This document shows, one piece after another, positions 1 through 7,592 of a stretch of 34,419 nucleotides of DNA. The stretch covers positions 1 through 34,419 of the forward strand of contig CAZGSP010000006.1 of assembly GCA_964528565.1 (NCBI GenBank). Direction: 5' to 3'. This DNA is from UBA10133 sp964528565 (lineage in GTDB: Bacteria; Patescibacteriota; Microgenomatia; UBA1400; MFAQ01). The stretch's first letter is position 1; every line of letters begins with the position of its first letter. The notes beneath the pieces were generated by a model. The model was not told where the DNA came from and searched no databases. It saw only the letters and a program-made list of their open reading frames with translations. Position numbers and translations under genes: made by a program.

Positions 1-10
1 TCCTTTTAAC

Positions 11-50
11 AAAAAAAAAAACCCCCCCCCAAGCGGGGGGGCAAAAAAAA
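11..50 (-). terminator. Rho-independent terminator of the SPFH gene
   Basis: A run of nine C (22-30) and a run of seven G (35-41) form a GC-rich hairpin with a short AAGC loop, flanked by A runs on the plus strand (11-21 and 43-50). Read on the minus strand this is a stem followed by a long T tract, about 10 nt past the stop codon of the SPFH gene. Because both sides carry poly-A/poly-T it could work in both directions. Confidence 0.75.
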
Positions 51-61
51 GAAATTCGTGC

Positions 62-1039
62 TTACTGAACCATCGGGAGGGGCATATAGCCCTGAACCTG
101 ACTCCACGGAATGATGGACCAGTTGGCTGTTTTTAGGGCGTCAAAGAACATCAAGCTCAACATTTCCGGGAAATCTTTAAGAGCTTGACCCTTAATGCGC
201 ATCGCCTCAGCCTCGGCTATAGCCATAAGACGGACAGTCTCGGCGGCACCGCGTGCAGCTTCGATCTGGGCATCTGCCTGCGCTCGAGCGTTTGTTACCG
301 TGGCGCGGGCATTTTCCACGGCCTGGTCGGCGACAAACTTCTGGACAGTCACATTCTCCATCTGGATCTGCTTCTGTTCCATCACCGCCTCATAGGCGGG
401 ATCGAAGTTTATGTCCCTAAGGATAAACTCGTCCAGGACGACGCATTGGTCGGCAAACATCTTTTTCAGCCCAGGAATCGCAGGGCGGTCTCCCTCCTCG
501 GGCACACCGTCTTTAATGTCCTGCTCGTAGTCCACGCGCTGCTGACCATACAGCTGTTGAGCTGTGTACAGAGGCGCAATATCACGGGGAAGCGACCGGC
601 TGAAGTTGTTTACCACCCGCATTACCAGGTCATCCTCATTGGATGCGATACTGGTTCTCAGTACAACAGCACACTCGGGTTCGACGTGGAATTTCAAGTT
701 GAATTCCACCATCGCCGACTGCCCATCGAGAGTCTTGATTTCAACGGGGAAGTCGTAATAGTCAGCCTGGCTGTCCACCTTGCCGTCTCCCGTCACATCA
801 CCGGCGGTTTGGAATAGTACACTCTGCCGAGAGAAGCACACTGCCCGATTGAACGGGTTGACGAACTGAAGACCGGCGTGGGCATCCCCCTTAGTCTGAC
901 CGAAGCGGGTCCAGACACAAGAGTCGCCAACGTCGATAATCCTAATCGATGACAAGGCAAGCACTACCAGGATCAAAGCTGCCATTCCCCCAGCAAGCCA
1001 AACTGCACTCTGACCGCTCTCACCACGTTTCTTTAACAT
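62..1039 (-). CDS. SPFH/Band 7 (prohibitin-like) membrane protein
   Basis: 325 aa. A hydrophobic segment at about residues 12-32 anchors the protein; an SPFH/Band 7 domain follows (about 30-230), then an Ala/Glu-rich helix (about 235-290; repeated AxAxAxIEAARGAAE-type heptads) typical of flotillin/prohibitin coiled coils that oligomerise at the membrane. Family members scaffold membrane domains or hold proteases; no enzymatic role can be read here. Oddities: residues 80-93 (GDVTGDGKVDSQAD) resemble a dockerin/EF-hand calcium loop inserted in the Band 7 domain, and the gene appears clearly GC-richer than its neighbours, suggesting transfer. The start ATG at 1039 has a GGAAGG-type ribosome site about 10 nt upstream. 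It stands alone, with a strong terminator behind it. Family assignment is firm; function is inferred. Confidence 0.9.
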   Translation of the reverse strand: MLKKRGESGQSAVWLAGGMAALILVVLALSSIRIIDVGDSCVWTRFGQTKGDAHAGLQFVNPFNRAVCFSRQSVLFQTAGDVTGDGKVDSQADYYDFPVEIKTLDGQSAMVEFNLKFHVEPECAVVLRTSIASNEDDLVMRVVNNFSRSLPRDIAPLYTAQQLYGQQRVDYEQDIKDGVPEEGDRPAIPGLKKMFADQCVVLDEFILRDINFDPAYEAVMEQKQIQMENVTVQKFVADQAVENARATVTNARAQADAQIEAARGAAETVRLMAIAEAEAMRIKGQALKDFPEMLSLMFFDALKTANWSIIPWSQVQGYMPLPMVQ

Positions 1040-1194
1040 CGCCTATCCTTCCTTTTTGGAGGTTTTCCGGTCACCCGGTTGGACACACCCGCACGAACAA
1101 GTTAACGTACCCTCGAAGTATACTACGACTACCCCCAAAAGTCAAGATTATAGGCCCTTTATTCACCGGCTACCCGCCCGTCCACAAAAAGCCC

Positions 1195-1205
1195 GATTTT
1201 CGAAC
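1195..1205. repeat. Boundary motif GATTTTCGAAC, copy 1
   Basis: Exact 11-nt copy of a motif found four times in the first 7.1 kb (also 2096, 2996, 7057), each time in the gap between accessory genes. A GC-rich stretch containing CCCGCCCGTCC lies just before it. The reverse complement GTTCGAAAATC resembles a tRNA T-loop. It sits about 20 nt upstream of the -10 box of the FkbM gene, so it may overlap a -35 region. Confidence 0.6.
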
Positions 1206-1223
1206 TTTGGTGCCATAGTTCTG

Positions 1224-1229
1224 TATAAT
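1224..1229 (+). promoter_or_regulatory. -10 box upstream of the FkbM gene
   Basis: A perfect TATAAT (1224-1229) preceded by CTG lies 23 nt before the ATG at 1253. No clear TTGACA-like -35 box is seen; the boundary motif occupies that region. Transcription would start near 1236, giving a short leader without an evident Shine-Dalgarno. Confidence 0.6.
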
Positions 1230-1252
1230 CTGAGCACAATCAATAAAAACTT

Positions 1253-2017
1253 ATGCCAGAACGTGAAATACCACTAATTCCCTATCTCTGCGATCGTAAA
1301 AAGGATTCCGTCGATGCCGGAGCAAATCTTGGTGGGTACACAAAAGAAATGGTTCCATACAGTAATAAAGTACTCGCTTTTGAACCTATACGGAAGCTAT
1401 ACGAATCTTTCTCAAAGACTCGGTTTGCTAGGACACATAATGTGATGGTTTTCCCTTACGCGCTTTCCGACACGAATGGGTGTGCGACACTCTATATTCC
1501 CCGTTTTGTTAACAGATTCAAAACAAATTATCCCTTAAACGCAATGGCCAGCCTAAATAGAACGCTTGATGTTTATTTTACTCAACACTGTCGAGGATAT
1601 ATGGGAAGTGATGCGGTATCGGTTGAAACACGGACTTTAGATTCATTTGCTTTAGATAATTTGGGTTTTATCAAAATCGATGTTGAGGGGCACGAAGAAG
1701 AAGTGCTTCGCGGCGCAAAAAGAACGATCTCGGCTTCACACCCACATATATTAGTTGAGATAGAGGAGCGGTTGAACCCGGGAGGTCATGAAAGAGTTGG
1801 ATCCTACCTAAAAGGACATGGTTATCTGGGATTTTTTATCAACGAAGAAGGTTTATTAGTCCCCTTTGAAGAATTTAATGTTGCTTCTATGCAACTCGAC
1901 CCTTTAACAAAAAAACGGACATTGTCACCCGGTGTACCTGGATATATAAACAATTTTCTCTTTTTTCACCAAACTCAAATAAGCATCATCGATTCCCTAG
2001 ACACCCTACAACACTAA
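1253..2017 (+). CDS. FkbM-family SAM-dependent methyltransferase
   Basis: 254 aa. The Rossmann SAM-binding motif I is visible as DAGANLGGYT (about residues 21-30), motif II acidic segment FEPI (about 44), and the family hallmark IKIDVEGHEEEVLRGA (about 140-155). FkbM enzymes O-methylate sugars or natural products; in bacteria they are common in surface-polysaccharide loci. The substrate cannot be told because no sugar-biosynthesis genes are next to it. It lies between two copies of the GATTTTCGAAC motif (1195 and 2096) as a one-gene module. The family call is strong. Confidence 0.9.
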   Translation: MPEREIPLIPYLCDRKKDSVDAGANLGGYTKEMVPYSNKVLAFEPIRKLYESFSKTRFARTHNVMVFPYALSDTNGCATLYIPRFVNRFKTNYPLNAMASLNRTLDVYFTQHCRGYMGSDAVSVETRTLDSFALDNLGFIKIDVEGHEEEVLRGAKRTISASHPHILVEIEERLNPGGHERVGSYLKGHGYLGFFINEEGLLVPFEEFNVASMQLDPLTKKRTLSPGVPGYINNFLFFHQTQISIIDSLDTLQH

Positions 2018-2069
2018 AATCATTTTCCCACCGAGCTGGAATCCGAACAATCCCAATCAAAGCTGCTGG

Positions 2070-2106
2070 CTGCCTGCCCGCCTGTGGCGGGGGTGGATTT
2101 TCGAAC
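2070..2106. repeat. GC-rich palindrome plus boundary motif, copy 2
   Basis: CCTGCCCGCC-TGT-GGCGGG (inverted repeat CCCGCC/GGCGGG, about 2077-2091) is followed directly by GATTTTCGAAC at 2096-2106. A related arrangement (CCCGCC-TAT-GGCGTGGG then GATTTTCGAAC) is at 7038-7067. Such palindromes are frequent in CPR genomes. It separates the FkbM gene from the M23-like gene. Confidence 0.7.
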
Positions 2107-2142
2107 CTTTAGCTGTGGCTCGCCTTACTGAAACGAGTTTTG

Positions 2143-2148
2143 TAAGAT
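2143..2148 (+). promoter_or_regulatory. -10 box giving a leaderless start for the M23-like gene
   Basis: TGTAAGAT (TAAGAT at 2143-2148) ends 7 nt before the ATG at 2156, so the transcript should begin at or very near the start codon. The same TGTAAGAT with the same 7-nt gap precedes the gene at 7097. Confidence 0.55.
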
Positions 2149-2155
2149 TGTTACA

Positions 2156-2929
2156 ATGAAAGAGATGAATCGAACAGCAATCCTCTCCATATTTGTTCTA
2201 GCAGGGTTATTGGTGATCTTTTTGGTAAAGAACAAACAGGAAGACTCCCCGGAGTTCACCGCTTCGTATCAGCTGCCGATAACCGATGATTGCCCGGATC
2301 CTTTCATTTTCAGGCTACCCATAGATATTTCGAAGGCCACCTCGGTCCTCTATCCGGGACAGGTGCGAGGTGATGACTACAAAGCCCATGGCGGATTCCG
2401 GTTTGACACCTCACAAAACGACGAGATCATTGTAACGGTGCCGTACGATGCACAGGTTGTCGCAGGCGGACGGTACCCCGTAAATGGGGAAATTCAATAC
2501 GTCTTTGACTTTGCACATCCGTGCGGGATACAGTACCGACTGGGACACCTGTTGACGCTGTCACCAAAATTCCAAGCGATCGCAGAAAAATTCCCGCTCA
2601 ACGAAGAAGGTAACTCACGAACGACACAGATACGTTCACGAATAGACGTCAAACAAGGAGAAGTGGTCTCAACGGCGGTGGGGATGACGAAAAGCAACGA
2701 CCCCAACTTCCGAGGACCAAATACGTTTCTCGACTGGGGAGTATACGACTACAGGCAGAAAAATGAAGCAGCGCAAAATCCCACCTGGACAGCAGAACAC
2801 TCTTTCCCTACCTACCAATACGGCGTCTGTTGGTTTGATTGGATCAGTCCGGAAGACAGGGATAGAGTGCTGACATTACCCTCTTCGGACCTTAAACATG
2901 GGAAAGAAAGCGATTACTGTAAGGAGTAA
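2156..2929 (+). CDS. Exported protein with degenerate M23/LytM-like domain
   Basis: 257 aa. An N-terminal signal anchor (about residues 7-24) places the rest outside the membrane. The body resembles a lysostaphin-type M23 domain: HGGFRFD (H78, D84) matches the first two zinc ligands, VPYDAQVVAGGRY matches the usual APxDGxVxxxG strand, GHL gives a later His (H131), and VKQGEVVSTAVG matches the VKxGQxIGxxG strand. The final HxH motif is replaced by FLDWGVYD (about 191-198), so peptidase activity is doubtful; it could bind peptidoglycan instead. Several Cys could form disulfides. It is a one-gene module between boundary motifs at 2096 and 2996. The M23 relation is inferred from motif order, not certain. 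Confidence 0.6.
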   Translation: MKEMNRTAILSIFVLAGLLVIFLVKNKQEDSPEFTASYQLPITDDCPDPFIFRLPIDISKATSVLYPGQVRGDDYKAHGGFRFDTSQNDEIIVTVPYDAQVVAGGRYPVNGEIQYVFDFAHPCGIQYRLGHLLTLSPKFQAIAEKFPLNEEGNSRTTQIRSRIDVKQGEVVSTAVGMTKSNDPNFRGPNTFLDWGVYDYRQKNEAAQNPTWTAEHSFPTYQYGVCWFDWISPEDRDRVLTLPSSDLKHGKESDYCKE

Positions 2930-2995
2930 AACTACTCGTATATTTCGAAAAAATTCCTAATTCAAACCAAAGCTCACCGACTGCTCTGTGAAGGC

Positions 2996-3006
2996 GATTT
3001 TCGAAC
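2996..3006. repeat. Boundary motif GATTTTCGAAC, copy 3
   Basis: Exact 11-nt copy, 8 nt beyond the 3' end of the minus-strand RibD-like gene and 67 nt after the M23-like gene. No palindrome is attached here, but the preceding stretch (AAAGCTCACCGACTGCTCTG) loosely recalls the one before copy 2. Confidence 0.6.
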
Positions 3007-3014
3007 TAATTCGA

Positions 3015-3728
3015 CTATTCTGTAATTTGAGTGATATTAACAACGTCGTAAAGGAGATGAATATATGAATCTTCCAACACCTCACACTTTACAAGTTTTA
3101 GAGGTTTTATATTCATCAGATCCTCTTGAGTATGAAGAGACTCTCCATCAACAAGCGATGGGGTATTATCACCCCCTATCAGACATGGAGCAATTACGAT
3201 TGAGACATGATCAATTAACCCTTGTCGAACCAATTGAGAATTGATCGTTCCTCCCGATTGAATGGTAATTCTTTCTACACCATGCTCACTTTTCATTGTC
3301 TCCAATAAATTTGCCAAGTCAATTTTACTTTCATAATAAACAATCTTAATATTCTTGTACCTATCTTCAAGTTTAAATGCGGGATGTTTTTTGTTCGTAG
3401 TAACCAGATAAAGCACCTTAACCCATTTCGCCATATACTCCACCCCCTTCTCGGTTAGATGTGGTTGATTATCAATGATTACAAAACTGCATCCAACCTT
3501 TTTTGGCTCCTCAGCTCTGTTATTAACTCCAATCTTGGCCATTACTTTACCGGTGTTAAACGAAAACGGATCGGTTTGCTTTTCAATCTGGTAATATTGG
3601 TAAAGCCCTTCTCTGATACCTTTTATCTTTTTGAAATCTTTATCGACATCTAACTCGTCGGTATCACCAGTCGATATTTTTCCGTCCAAAGAGGTCAACA
3701 AAAATAAGGTTGTAATGGGTCTATCCAT
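3015..3728 (-). CDS. RibD C-terminal / dihydrofolate reductase-like protein
   Basis: About 237 aa. The opening RPITTLFLLTSLDGKIS is the RibD C-terminal/DHFR-like NADPH-binding start (TxSLDGKI), followed by a central VERITIQSGGTINSQLVRQGLIDHVSIVIAPCLIGG, the hallmark of this fold in riboflavin-pathway reductases. In RibD it reduces the ribosylamino-pyrimidine; no deaminase domain or other rib genes are here, so the substrate is open (pterin or flavin precursor, or drug reductase). An in-frame TTG lies at 3743, but the ATG at 3728 sits 6 nt after a TATACT box (3740-3735), matching the leaderless pattern of the region, so it is preferred. Fold firm, substrate unknown. Confidence 0.85.
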   Translation of the reverse strand: MDRPITTLFLLTSLDGKISTGDTDELDVDKDFKKIKGIREGLYQYYQIEKQTDPFSFNTGKVMAKIGVNNRAEEPKKVGCSFVIIDNQPHLTEKGVEYMAKWVKVLYLVTTNKKHPAFKLEDRYKNIKIVYYESKIDLANLLETMKSEHGVERITIQSGGTINSQLVRQGLIDHVSIVIAPCLIGGDNTPSLVDGESLHTQEDLMNIKPLKLVKCEVLEDSYIHLLYDVVNITQITE

Positions 3729-3845
3729 ACGCAAAGTATACAAGAAGTTCGAGTCCTATCTGGACTCCCCTAGTTATTAAGGATAAATTAATGCCTAAAA
3801 AGGACTGTTTTCACCTACTATAAATTTTCAACAAGTTTTTAATAA

Positions 3846-4538
3846 CTAACTTAACTGAAAAAGTCGTTTACCCACGATGATAAACCACACCACCATTGGA
3901 ATAAGGGAAAGGAAAGACATGGCTAAGCCTACCATTCCCGCTGTAGGAGGTACAAGCATTAACACCCCCATACCAATTCCAATATACGCAGTCATTATCG
4001 TAAACAGCTCACTTTTCAGCATGACAAAGGAGTCAATCAAAAGTGCTAAAGCAACAAGGATGTAACTCACATTAAAAGCCGTTCCCTGATAGGTAGCAAG
4101 AAACATCTGTCCTGCCGAAAGTAATGCGGTTTTTTGAATTTCCGTAGTAGCAATAGCATGTTGATTACTTAAAGACAGCATTTCAAAAGCAATACTTGAA
4201 GAAAAATATATGGCTATACCGATTAAGCCAAAAGCTGTTGCCAACAACGTGAATGACTCGTTCTTTCGCTTGAGGAGCACATATAAAGTCAAAAATAATG
4301 GGATTTGTAAAATCCAATCAATAAACATAATTGCGTCTAAGGATAGAAGGCCCAAGACTGCGTTTTTCTGAAACAAATTGAAAAAGCCGATGACATCTTT
4401 TGGAGGGGGGCTAACTACGAATACAACTATTTGAATAATTACCAGAAAGATAATGGTATACAGAGCAAGACCAGTAATTCTAAATAGTGGCTTCCAAATT
4501 ATTAATTCCGAATCAGTGTTATTTACATCTTTATTCAT
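3846..4538 (-). CDS. Multi-pass membrane protein, DUF4386-like
   Basis: About 230 aa with six or seven hydrophobic segments. Content and spacing (an FRITGLALYTIIFLVI first helix, later GLIGIAIYFSSSIAFEML and a C-terminal pair of helices) resemble the DUF4386 membrane family of unknown function. The start is taken at ATG 4538 because this overlaps the stop of the upstream gene by 8 nt (ATGAATAA), implying translational coupling; an upstream in-frame start at 4604 would overlap that gene by 74 nt. Function unknown. Confidence 0.7.
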   Translation of the reverse strand: MNKDVNNTDSELIIWKPLFRITGLALYTIIFLVIIQIVVFVVSPPPKDVIGFFNLFQKNAVLGLLSLDAIMFIDWILQIPLFLTLYVLLKRKNESFTLLATAFGLIGIAIYFSSSIAFEMLSLSNQHAIATTEIQKTALLSAGQMFLATYQGTAFNVSYILVALALLIDSFVMLKSELFTIMTAYIGIGMGVLMLVPPTAGMVGLAMSFLSLIPMVVWFIIVGKRLFQLS

Positions 4539-4926
4539 ATTGTTTTTTGATTTGCAAAGATAAATATATGAGTCCGATTGAAATTGTAGCAACAGCAAGC
4601 TCAAGAAGTGTATACCCCAGCGGAGCGACTTCGGGCTGCATCAAATGAAGTTGGTCGGCGATAACCTGCAGGATATTTAGTGATCCCGCTATTATTCCAA
4701 ATACGCTTCCTAACTTAGGTTTCTTTAGAATAAGCGGGATAGTGGCTATTTCAGTTACAACAATTGTCAAAAAGAAAAATAACCACCCCATTGATACATT
4801 ATCCTGTGGTCTTGTTTCAAATCCGACAGGTGCAGGAAATTCTAAAATCGTGAGAGTCATAATGGCGACTACGCAACCGATTATTCCAAGCTTGAGTTTA
4901 TTATCAACACTCACAGTTTTTGCCAT
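4531..4926 (-). CDS. Small four-helix membrane protein
   Basis: 131 aa with four predicted membrane segments (about residues 12-30, 47-65, 73-90, 105-124). No family recognised. It is the first gene of a two-gene unit with the DUF4386-like protein, overlapping by 8 nt. The start ATG follows TGTAAAAT (TAAAAT at 4939-4934) by 7 nt, a leaderless arrangement. The two proteins may form a membrane complex, which is inference from coupling only. Confidence 0.7.
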   Translation of the reverse strand: MAKTVSVDNKLKLGIIGCVVAIMTLTILEFPAPVGFETRPQDNVSMGWLFFFLTIVVTEIATIPLILKKPKLGSVFGIIAGSLNILQVIADQLHLMQPEVAPLGYTLLELAVATISIGLIYLSLQIKKQYE

Positions 4927-4945
4927 ATGTACAATTTTACATTAA

Positions 4946-5260
4946 TTAAGGATTCTTCTTCTCCCACCTATTCTCATCTCTATCATTATATTTATCCATT
5001 ACCCTCTTAAAATGCCTGTCCAAATCAATATTCTGTGAGTTTGCCAGACAAATAAGGGTAAAGATTATGTCTGCCATTTCGTCACCCACTTCTTGGGTTT
5101 CTTCCGACGATTTTTTCTTTTTTGGTCCAAATCTATGGTTCAGCTCTCTCGCTAGCTCTCCTACTTCTTCGGTCAATCGAGCCAGTATTTCTAAAGGTTT
5201 AAAATATCCAATTTTGTATCGCGAAACCCAATCATCAACCTGTTTTTGAAAATCTTTCAT
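4946..5260 (-). CDS. MazG-like nucleotide pyrophosphohydrolase
   Basis: 104 aa, a single all-alpha NTP-PPase domain. The metal-binding motifs are intact: EEVGELARE (about residues 31-39) and EVGDEMADIIFTL (about 57-69). Members hydrolyse non-canonical or excess (d)NTPs to monophosphates. It is about half the length of the two-domain E. coli MazG, as is usual for stand-alone forms. A second, more diverged MazG-like gene lies at 7097. Confidence 0.85.
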   Translation of the reverse strand: MKDFQKQVDDWVSRYKIGYFKPLEILARLTEEVGELARELNHRFGPKKKKSSEETQEVGDEMADIIFTLICLANSQNIDLDRHFKRVMDKYNDRDENRWEKKNP

Positions 5261-5285
5261 GCTGCAATTTTACCCCAAGATGTTA

Positions 5286-6209
5286 TTAGGAATTAAGCTT
5301 CTTCTTTCGTAGTCTGGGAAATTTTTTAATTAGCCAGGAAAAAATAAACGCCGACGCCGCCCCCAAGCAAAACGGCAAGACCCAGTTAGGAACAAGCCAT
5401 GCCTGTTTATTCGCCTGTGGTTCTGTCTCAATCAAACCATACTTCTCCAGAGACTTTAGATAGTAGCCGTCATAACCCTGTCTCAATTTTTTTACCCAAT
5501 AATCCAATCTTTCAATCAAATATTGATTATCAACATCCCCCTTCGTTAGCGCGAATCTTAATTCAGTCGGTTTTAAGAAGATTTTGGTCGCTCTCAAATT
5601 TGGATATTCCTTTCGATGTGCAAGACCAAAAAAATGACTCACGATAGCGGCATCGGCCACACCTGTATCTACCAATGTCAAGACCGCATCATAGCTGTCC
5701 ACCTCCACCATGACCGCATTTATTCCAAAGGCTACCAAATACTGAATGATCCCCTCTCGACCCTCCTCGTAAACACTAGACTTCAAAACGGAAATTCTTT
5801 TATTTTCTAACCCAAGAAAGGAATCAATCGGCGAATTGTTCTTAACATAAATAACACCCCAACTATTCAAGACTGTCTCTTTGGTGAAATCAAATTGCTT
5901 TTCTCTATCTTCAGAAAAAGCAACATCAACCAATACATCAATTTCACCTTTTTTCAGTCGGGAAAGCCCTTCCTCCCAAAGACCAAAGACATATTCTACC
6001 TTCCAATTTTCTTTCTTGGCAATAAAATTTAAGATGTCAGCATAGACTCCCGCAGCCTTACCGTCGGAATCTTGATAAATTTTGGGTTCATTGTTATATA
6101 TTCCCACTCTGATTGTCCTCGTGACTCCGGCTCCATAAGACACACATGGTACTCCCAAAAACAGGACTAAAAAAATAAATAAGGACAAATAATACTTAAA
6201 CAAAGTCAC
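5286..6209 (-). CDS. Membrane-anchored periplasmic-type solute-binding protein (SBP_bac_3)
   Basis: 307 aa. Signal peptide at residues 1-26 (ends VSYGAG), then a family-3 binding domain of two lobes (about 32-265): RTIRVGIYNNEPKIYQDSDGKAAGVYADIL is the usual first lobe, FSEDREKQFDFTKETV the domain crossover. A C-terminal hydrophobic helix (about 277-296) and a basic tail (KKFPRLRKKK) follow. This layout is the sensor half of SBP_bac_3-histidine kinase or GGDEF proteins, but here the chain ends after the helix with no kinase. The start is GTG at 6209, just after TAAAATTATAA. No ABC permease is nearby. Possible amino-acid or ligand sensor lacking its own output. Confidence 0.8.
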   Translation of the reverse strand: MTLFKYYLSLFIFLVLFLGVPCVSYGAGVTRTIRVGIYNNEPKIYQDSDGKAAGVYADILNFIAKKENWKVEYVFGLWEEGLSRLKKGEIDVLVDVAFSEDREKQFDFTKETVLNSWGVIYVKNNSPIDSFLGLENKRISVLKSSVYEEGREGIIQYLVAFGINAVMVEVDSYDAVLTLVDTGVADAAIVSHFFGLAHRKEYPNLRATKIFLKPTELRFALTKGDVDNQYLIERLDYWVKKLRQGYDGYYLKSLEKYGLIETEPQANKQAWLVPNWVLPFCLGAASAFIFSWLIKKFPRLRKKKLNS

Positions 6210-6244
6210 TTATAATTTTAGTGTATACGCCAAAGAATAATTAA

Positions 6245-6319
6245 TCAAACAATCTTTTTTCCGGTGATCTCCGCTCCATTACCGTTACCTTCAACCATAA
6301 TACCCTCAAATACGCCCAT
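6245..6319 (-). CDS. Possible 24-aa peptide or gene remnant
   Basis: A 24-codon frame (starts MGVFEGIMVEG, ends GKKIV) with GAGAGG just before the ATG sits in the 140-nt gap between the hypothetical gene at 6353 and the binding protein. Glycine-rich and without homolog known to me. It may be a real micropeptide, the tail of a decayed gene, or chance. Confidence 0.2.
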   Translation of the reverse strand: MGVFEGIMVEGNGNGAEITGKKIV

Positions 6320-6352
6320 ATCCTCTCAAAACTACTCATAATTCTATCTACG

Positions 6353-6967
6353 TTAAGAAGTACCACTTCTATCCCACTTATCGCCTTCACTTCCACTGCC
6401 ACCGCGACCACCTTCAGAAAAATCCCCTACTTGCCTTATGCCAACTATATATTCCGACATTGCATCCGCGATTTGAAACAGCTGATCTTGACTACCAACG
6501 TATTTCTCATCCTCCAAAAGACTTATTTCAAGATTTGCCTCGAGTCTATTATAGAAAACTACCCCAAAAGAATCTGGATTTATTCCCCCACCGGGAGTAG
6601 GAGTGTACGGTGTTCTGTATTTCACGCTCACCACATCCGGCTCTCCTAACACACCCATCCGGTTCGCTTTTACAACACTTTCTTCGGATTCATTTTTGAA
6701 CCAACTAACTTTAGTTTCCTTCACAAAATTACCACGTTGGTTTTGACGTAGTTTCTGTGAAAAACAGTCAAACAGCTCTACCAGTTCGGGCGGAATATAA
6801 TACTTCACAGCTTGATTAACAAGCTGGTGATACTCGATTGCGATTTGTCTTTCCTCGGCTTGGCTAGACTTCTCAAGTTTTTTTACAGAAGCCTGTTCTG
6901 CCTCCACCTTTATTCCTTTCCTGGAAATCGCCCTTTCTAGTATTCCAATCACTGTTTCCTTATTCAT
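6353..6967 (-). CDS. Hypothetical soluble protein
   Basis: About 204 aa from the ATG at 6967 (MNKETVIGILERAISRKG); an in-frame start at 7030 would add 21 residues but runs toward the palindromic repeat. The N-terminal half is charged and helical with possible coiled coil (about 20-50); the middle has VKYYIPPELVELFDCFSQKLR; the C-terminal tail is low complexity (GGRGGSGSEG). No family recognised. A TTGACT and a TTATAT upstream could be a weak promoter. It is in the accessory island. Confidence 0.6.
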   Translation of the reverse strand: MNKETVIGILERAISRKGIKVEAEQASVKKLEKSSQAEERQIAIEYHQLVNQAVKYYIPPELVELFDCFSQKLRQNQRGNFVKETKVSWFKNESEESVVKANRMGVLGEPDVVSVKYRTPYTPTPGGGINPDSFGVVFYNRLEANLEISLLEDEKYVGSQDQLFQIADAMSEYIVGIRQVGDFSEGGRGGSGSEGDKWDRSGTS

Positions 6968-7037
6968 CTTGGCCACAAGCATATAACTGTACAGATACGA
7001 AGTCAAGCCACGGAGCGCTAGACCCGCCAACAGCCTA

Positions 7038-7067
7038 CCCGCCTATGGCGTGGGTCGATTTTCGAAC
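7038..7067. repeat. GC-rich palindrome plus boundary motif, copy 4
   Basis: CCCGCC-TAT-GGCGTGGG (7038-7054) followed by GATTTTCGAAC at 7057-7067, the same order as at 2077-2106. It separates the divergent hypothetical gene and the second MazG-like gene. Confidence 0.7.
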
Positions 7068-7096
7068 GTACGAATATTTAATGTAAGATAATAATT

Positions 7097-7438
7097 ATGG
7101 AATACCAACAAATTCAAGAGCTTGCCCTGAGAGTAAAAAATAAATACTCAAAACTAGAAATTGCCAGAATGGGAAGAGAATGGAATCTGTCTGAATTAAC
7201 GGAAGGGTTAGTCGGAGACGTCGGTGATTTGATGAAGCTAGTAATGGCGAAGGAGGGAAAACGAGTCATTGATAATGTTGACGAAAAGCTCAAAGGAGAA
7301 ATCGTAGATTGTCTTTGGTCAATAATCTGCATTGCCAAAAAACTAAACATCGATGTCGAAAAAGAATTTGTTGACAAGATGAGCAAACTTGATTCAAGAG
7401 TCGATAGTTCTCTACAAAACCCCTCAAAACCGGACTAG
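7097..7438 (+). CDS. MazG-like protein, diverged
   Basis: 113 aa. LVGDVGDLMKLVMAKEG (about residues 38-54) and LKGEIVDCLWSIICIAKKLNID (about 64-85) match the two helical motifs of all-alpha NTP pyrophosphohydrolases. The first motif has Asp in place of the usual EExxE glutamates, so metal binding may be altered. TGTAAGAT (TAAGAT 7084-7089) ends 7 nt before the ATG: a leaderless start identical in layout to the gene at 2156. It could be a housekeeping house-cleaning enzyme or part of the accessory cargo. Confidence 0.7.
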   Translation: MEYQQIQELALRVKNKYSKLEIARMGREWNLSELTEGLVGDVGDLMKLVMAKEGKRVIDNVDEKLKGEIVDCLWSIICIAKKLNIDVEKEFVDKMSKLDSRVDSSLQNPSKPD

Positions 7439-7447
7439 AATTTTTCA

Positions 7448-7576
7448 GTGCTCCCTATCCCTAGTTTTGCTCTGACCGACAATTTGAATTCAATCATCAA
7501 GGCTTTTCAAAATCCTATTTGGTCTGAACAAGCTCAAAATAGACTTGAAAAGATAAAGTTATTCACTAAATTTTAA
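7448..7576 (+). pseudogene. Possible remnant of a gene C-terminus
   Basis: A 42-codon open frame beginning with GTG (reads LPIPSFALTDNLNSI..., ending KIKLFTKF) follows the MazG-like gene. It has protein-like composition but no start signal or ribosome site, and lies between the MazG-like gene and the HNH module. It could be the tail of a deleted gene. I do not recognise the family. Confidence 0.25.
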
Positions 7577-7592
7577 TCAACCCAAGTCATGC

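Noticed and set aside
11..50. Homopolymer runs as an assembly error
   Set aside because: The runs form a sensible terminator right behind a gene, though their exact lengths may be uncertain.
185..817. Long plus-strand open frame opposite the SPFH gene
   Set aside because: Fully antisense to a recognised gene; no family features; typical mirror frame in GC-rich coding DNA.
3747..3777. tRNA-like end AGTTCGAGTCC...GGACTCCCC upstream of the RibD-like gene
   Set aside because: It shares GTTCGAGTCC with tRNA-Asn but the acceptor part does not match; too weak to call a fragment.
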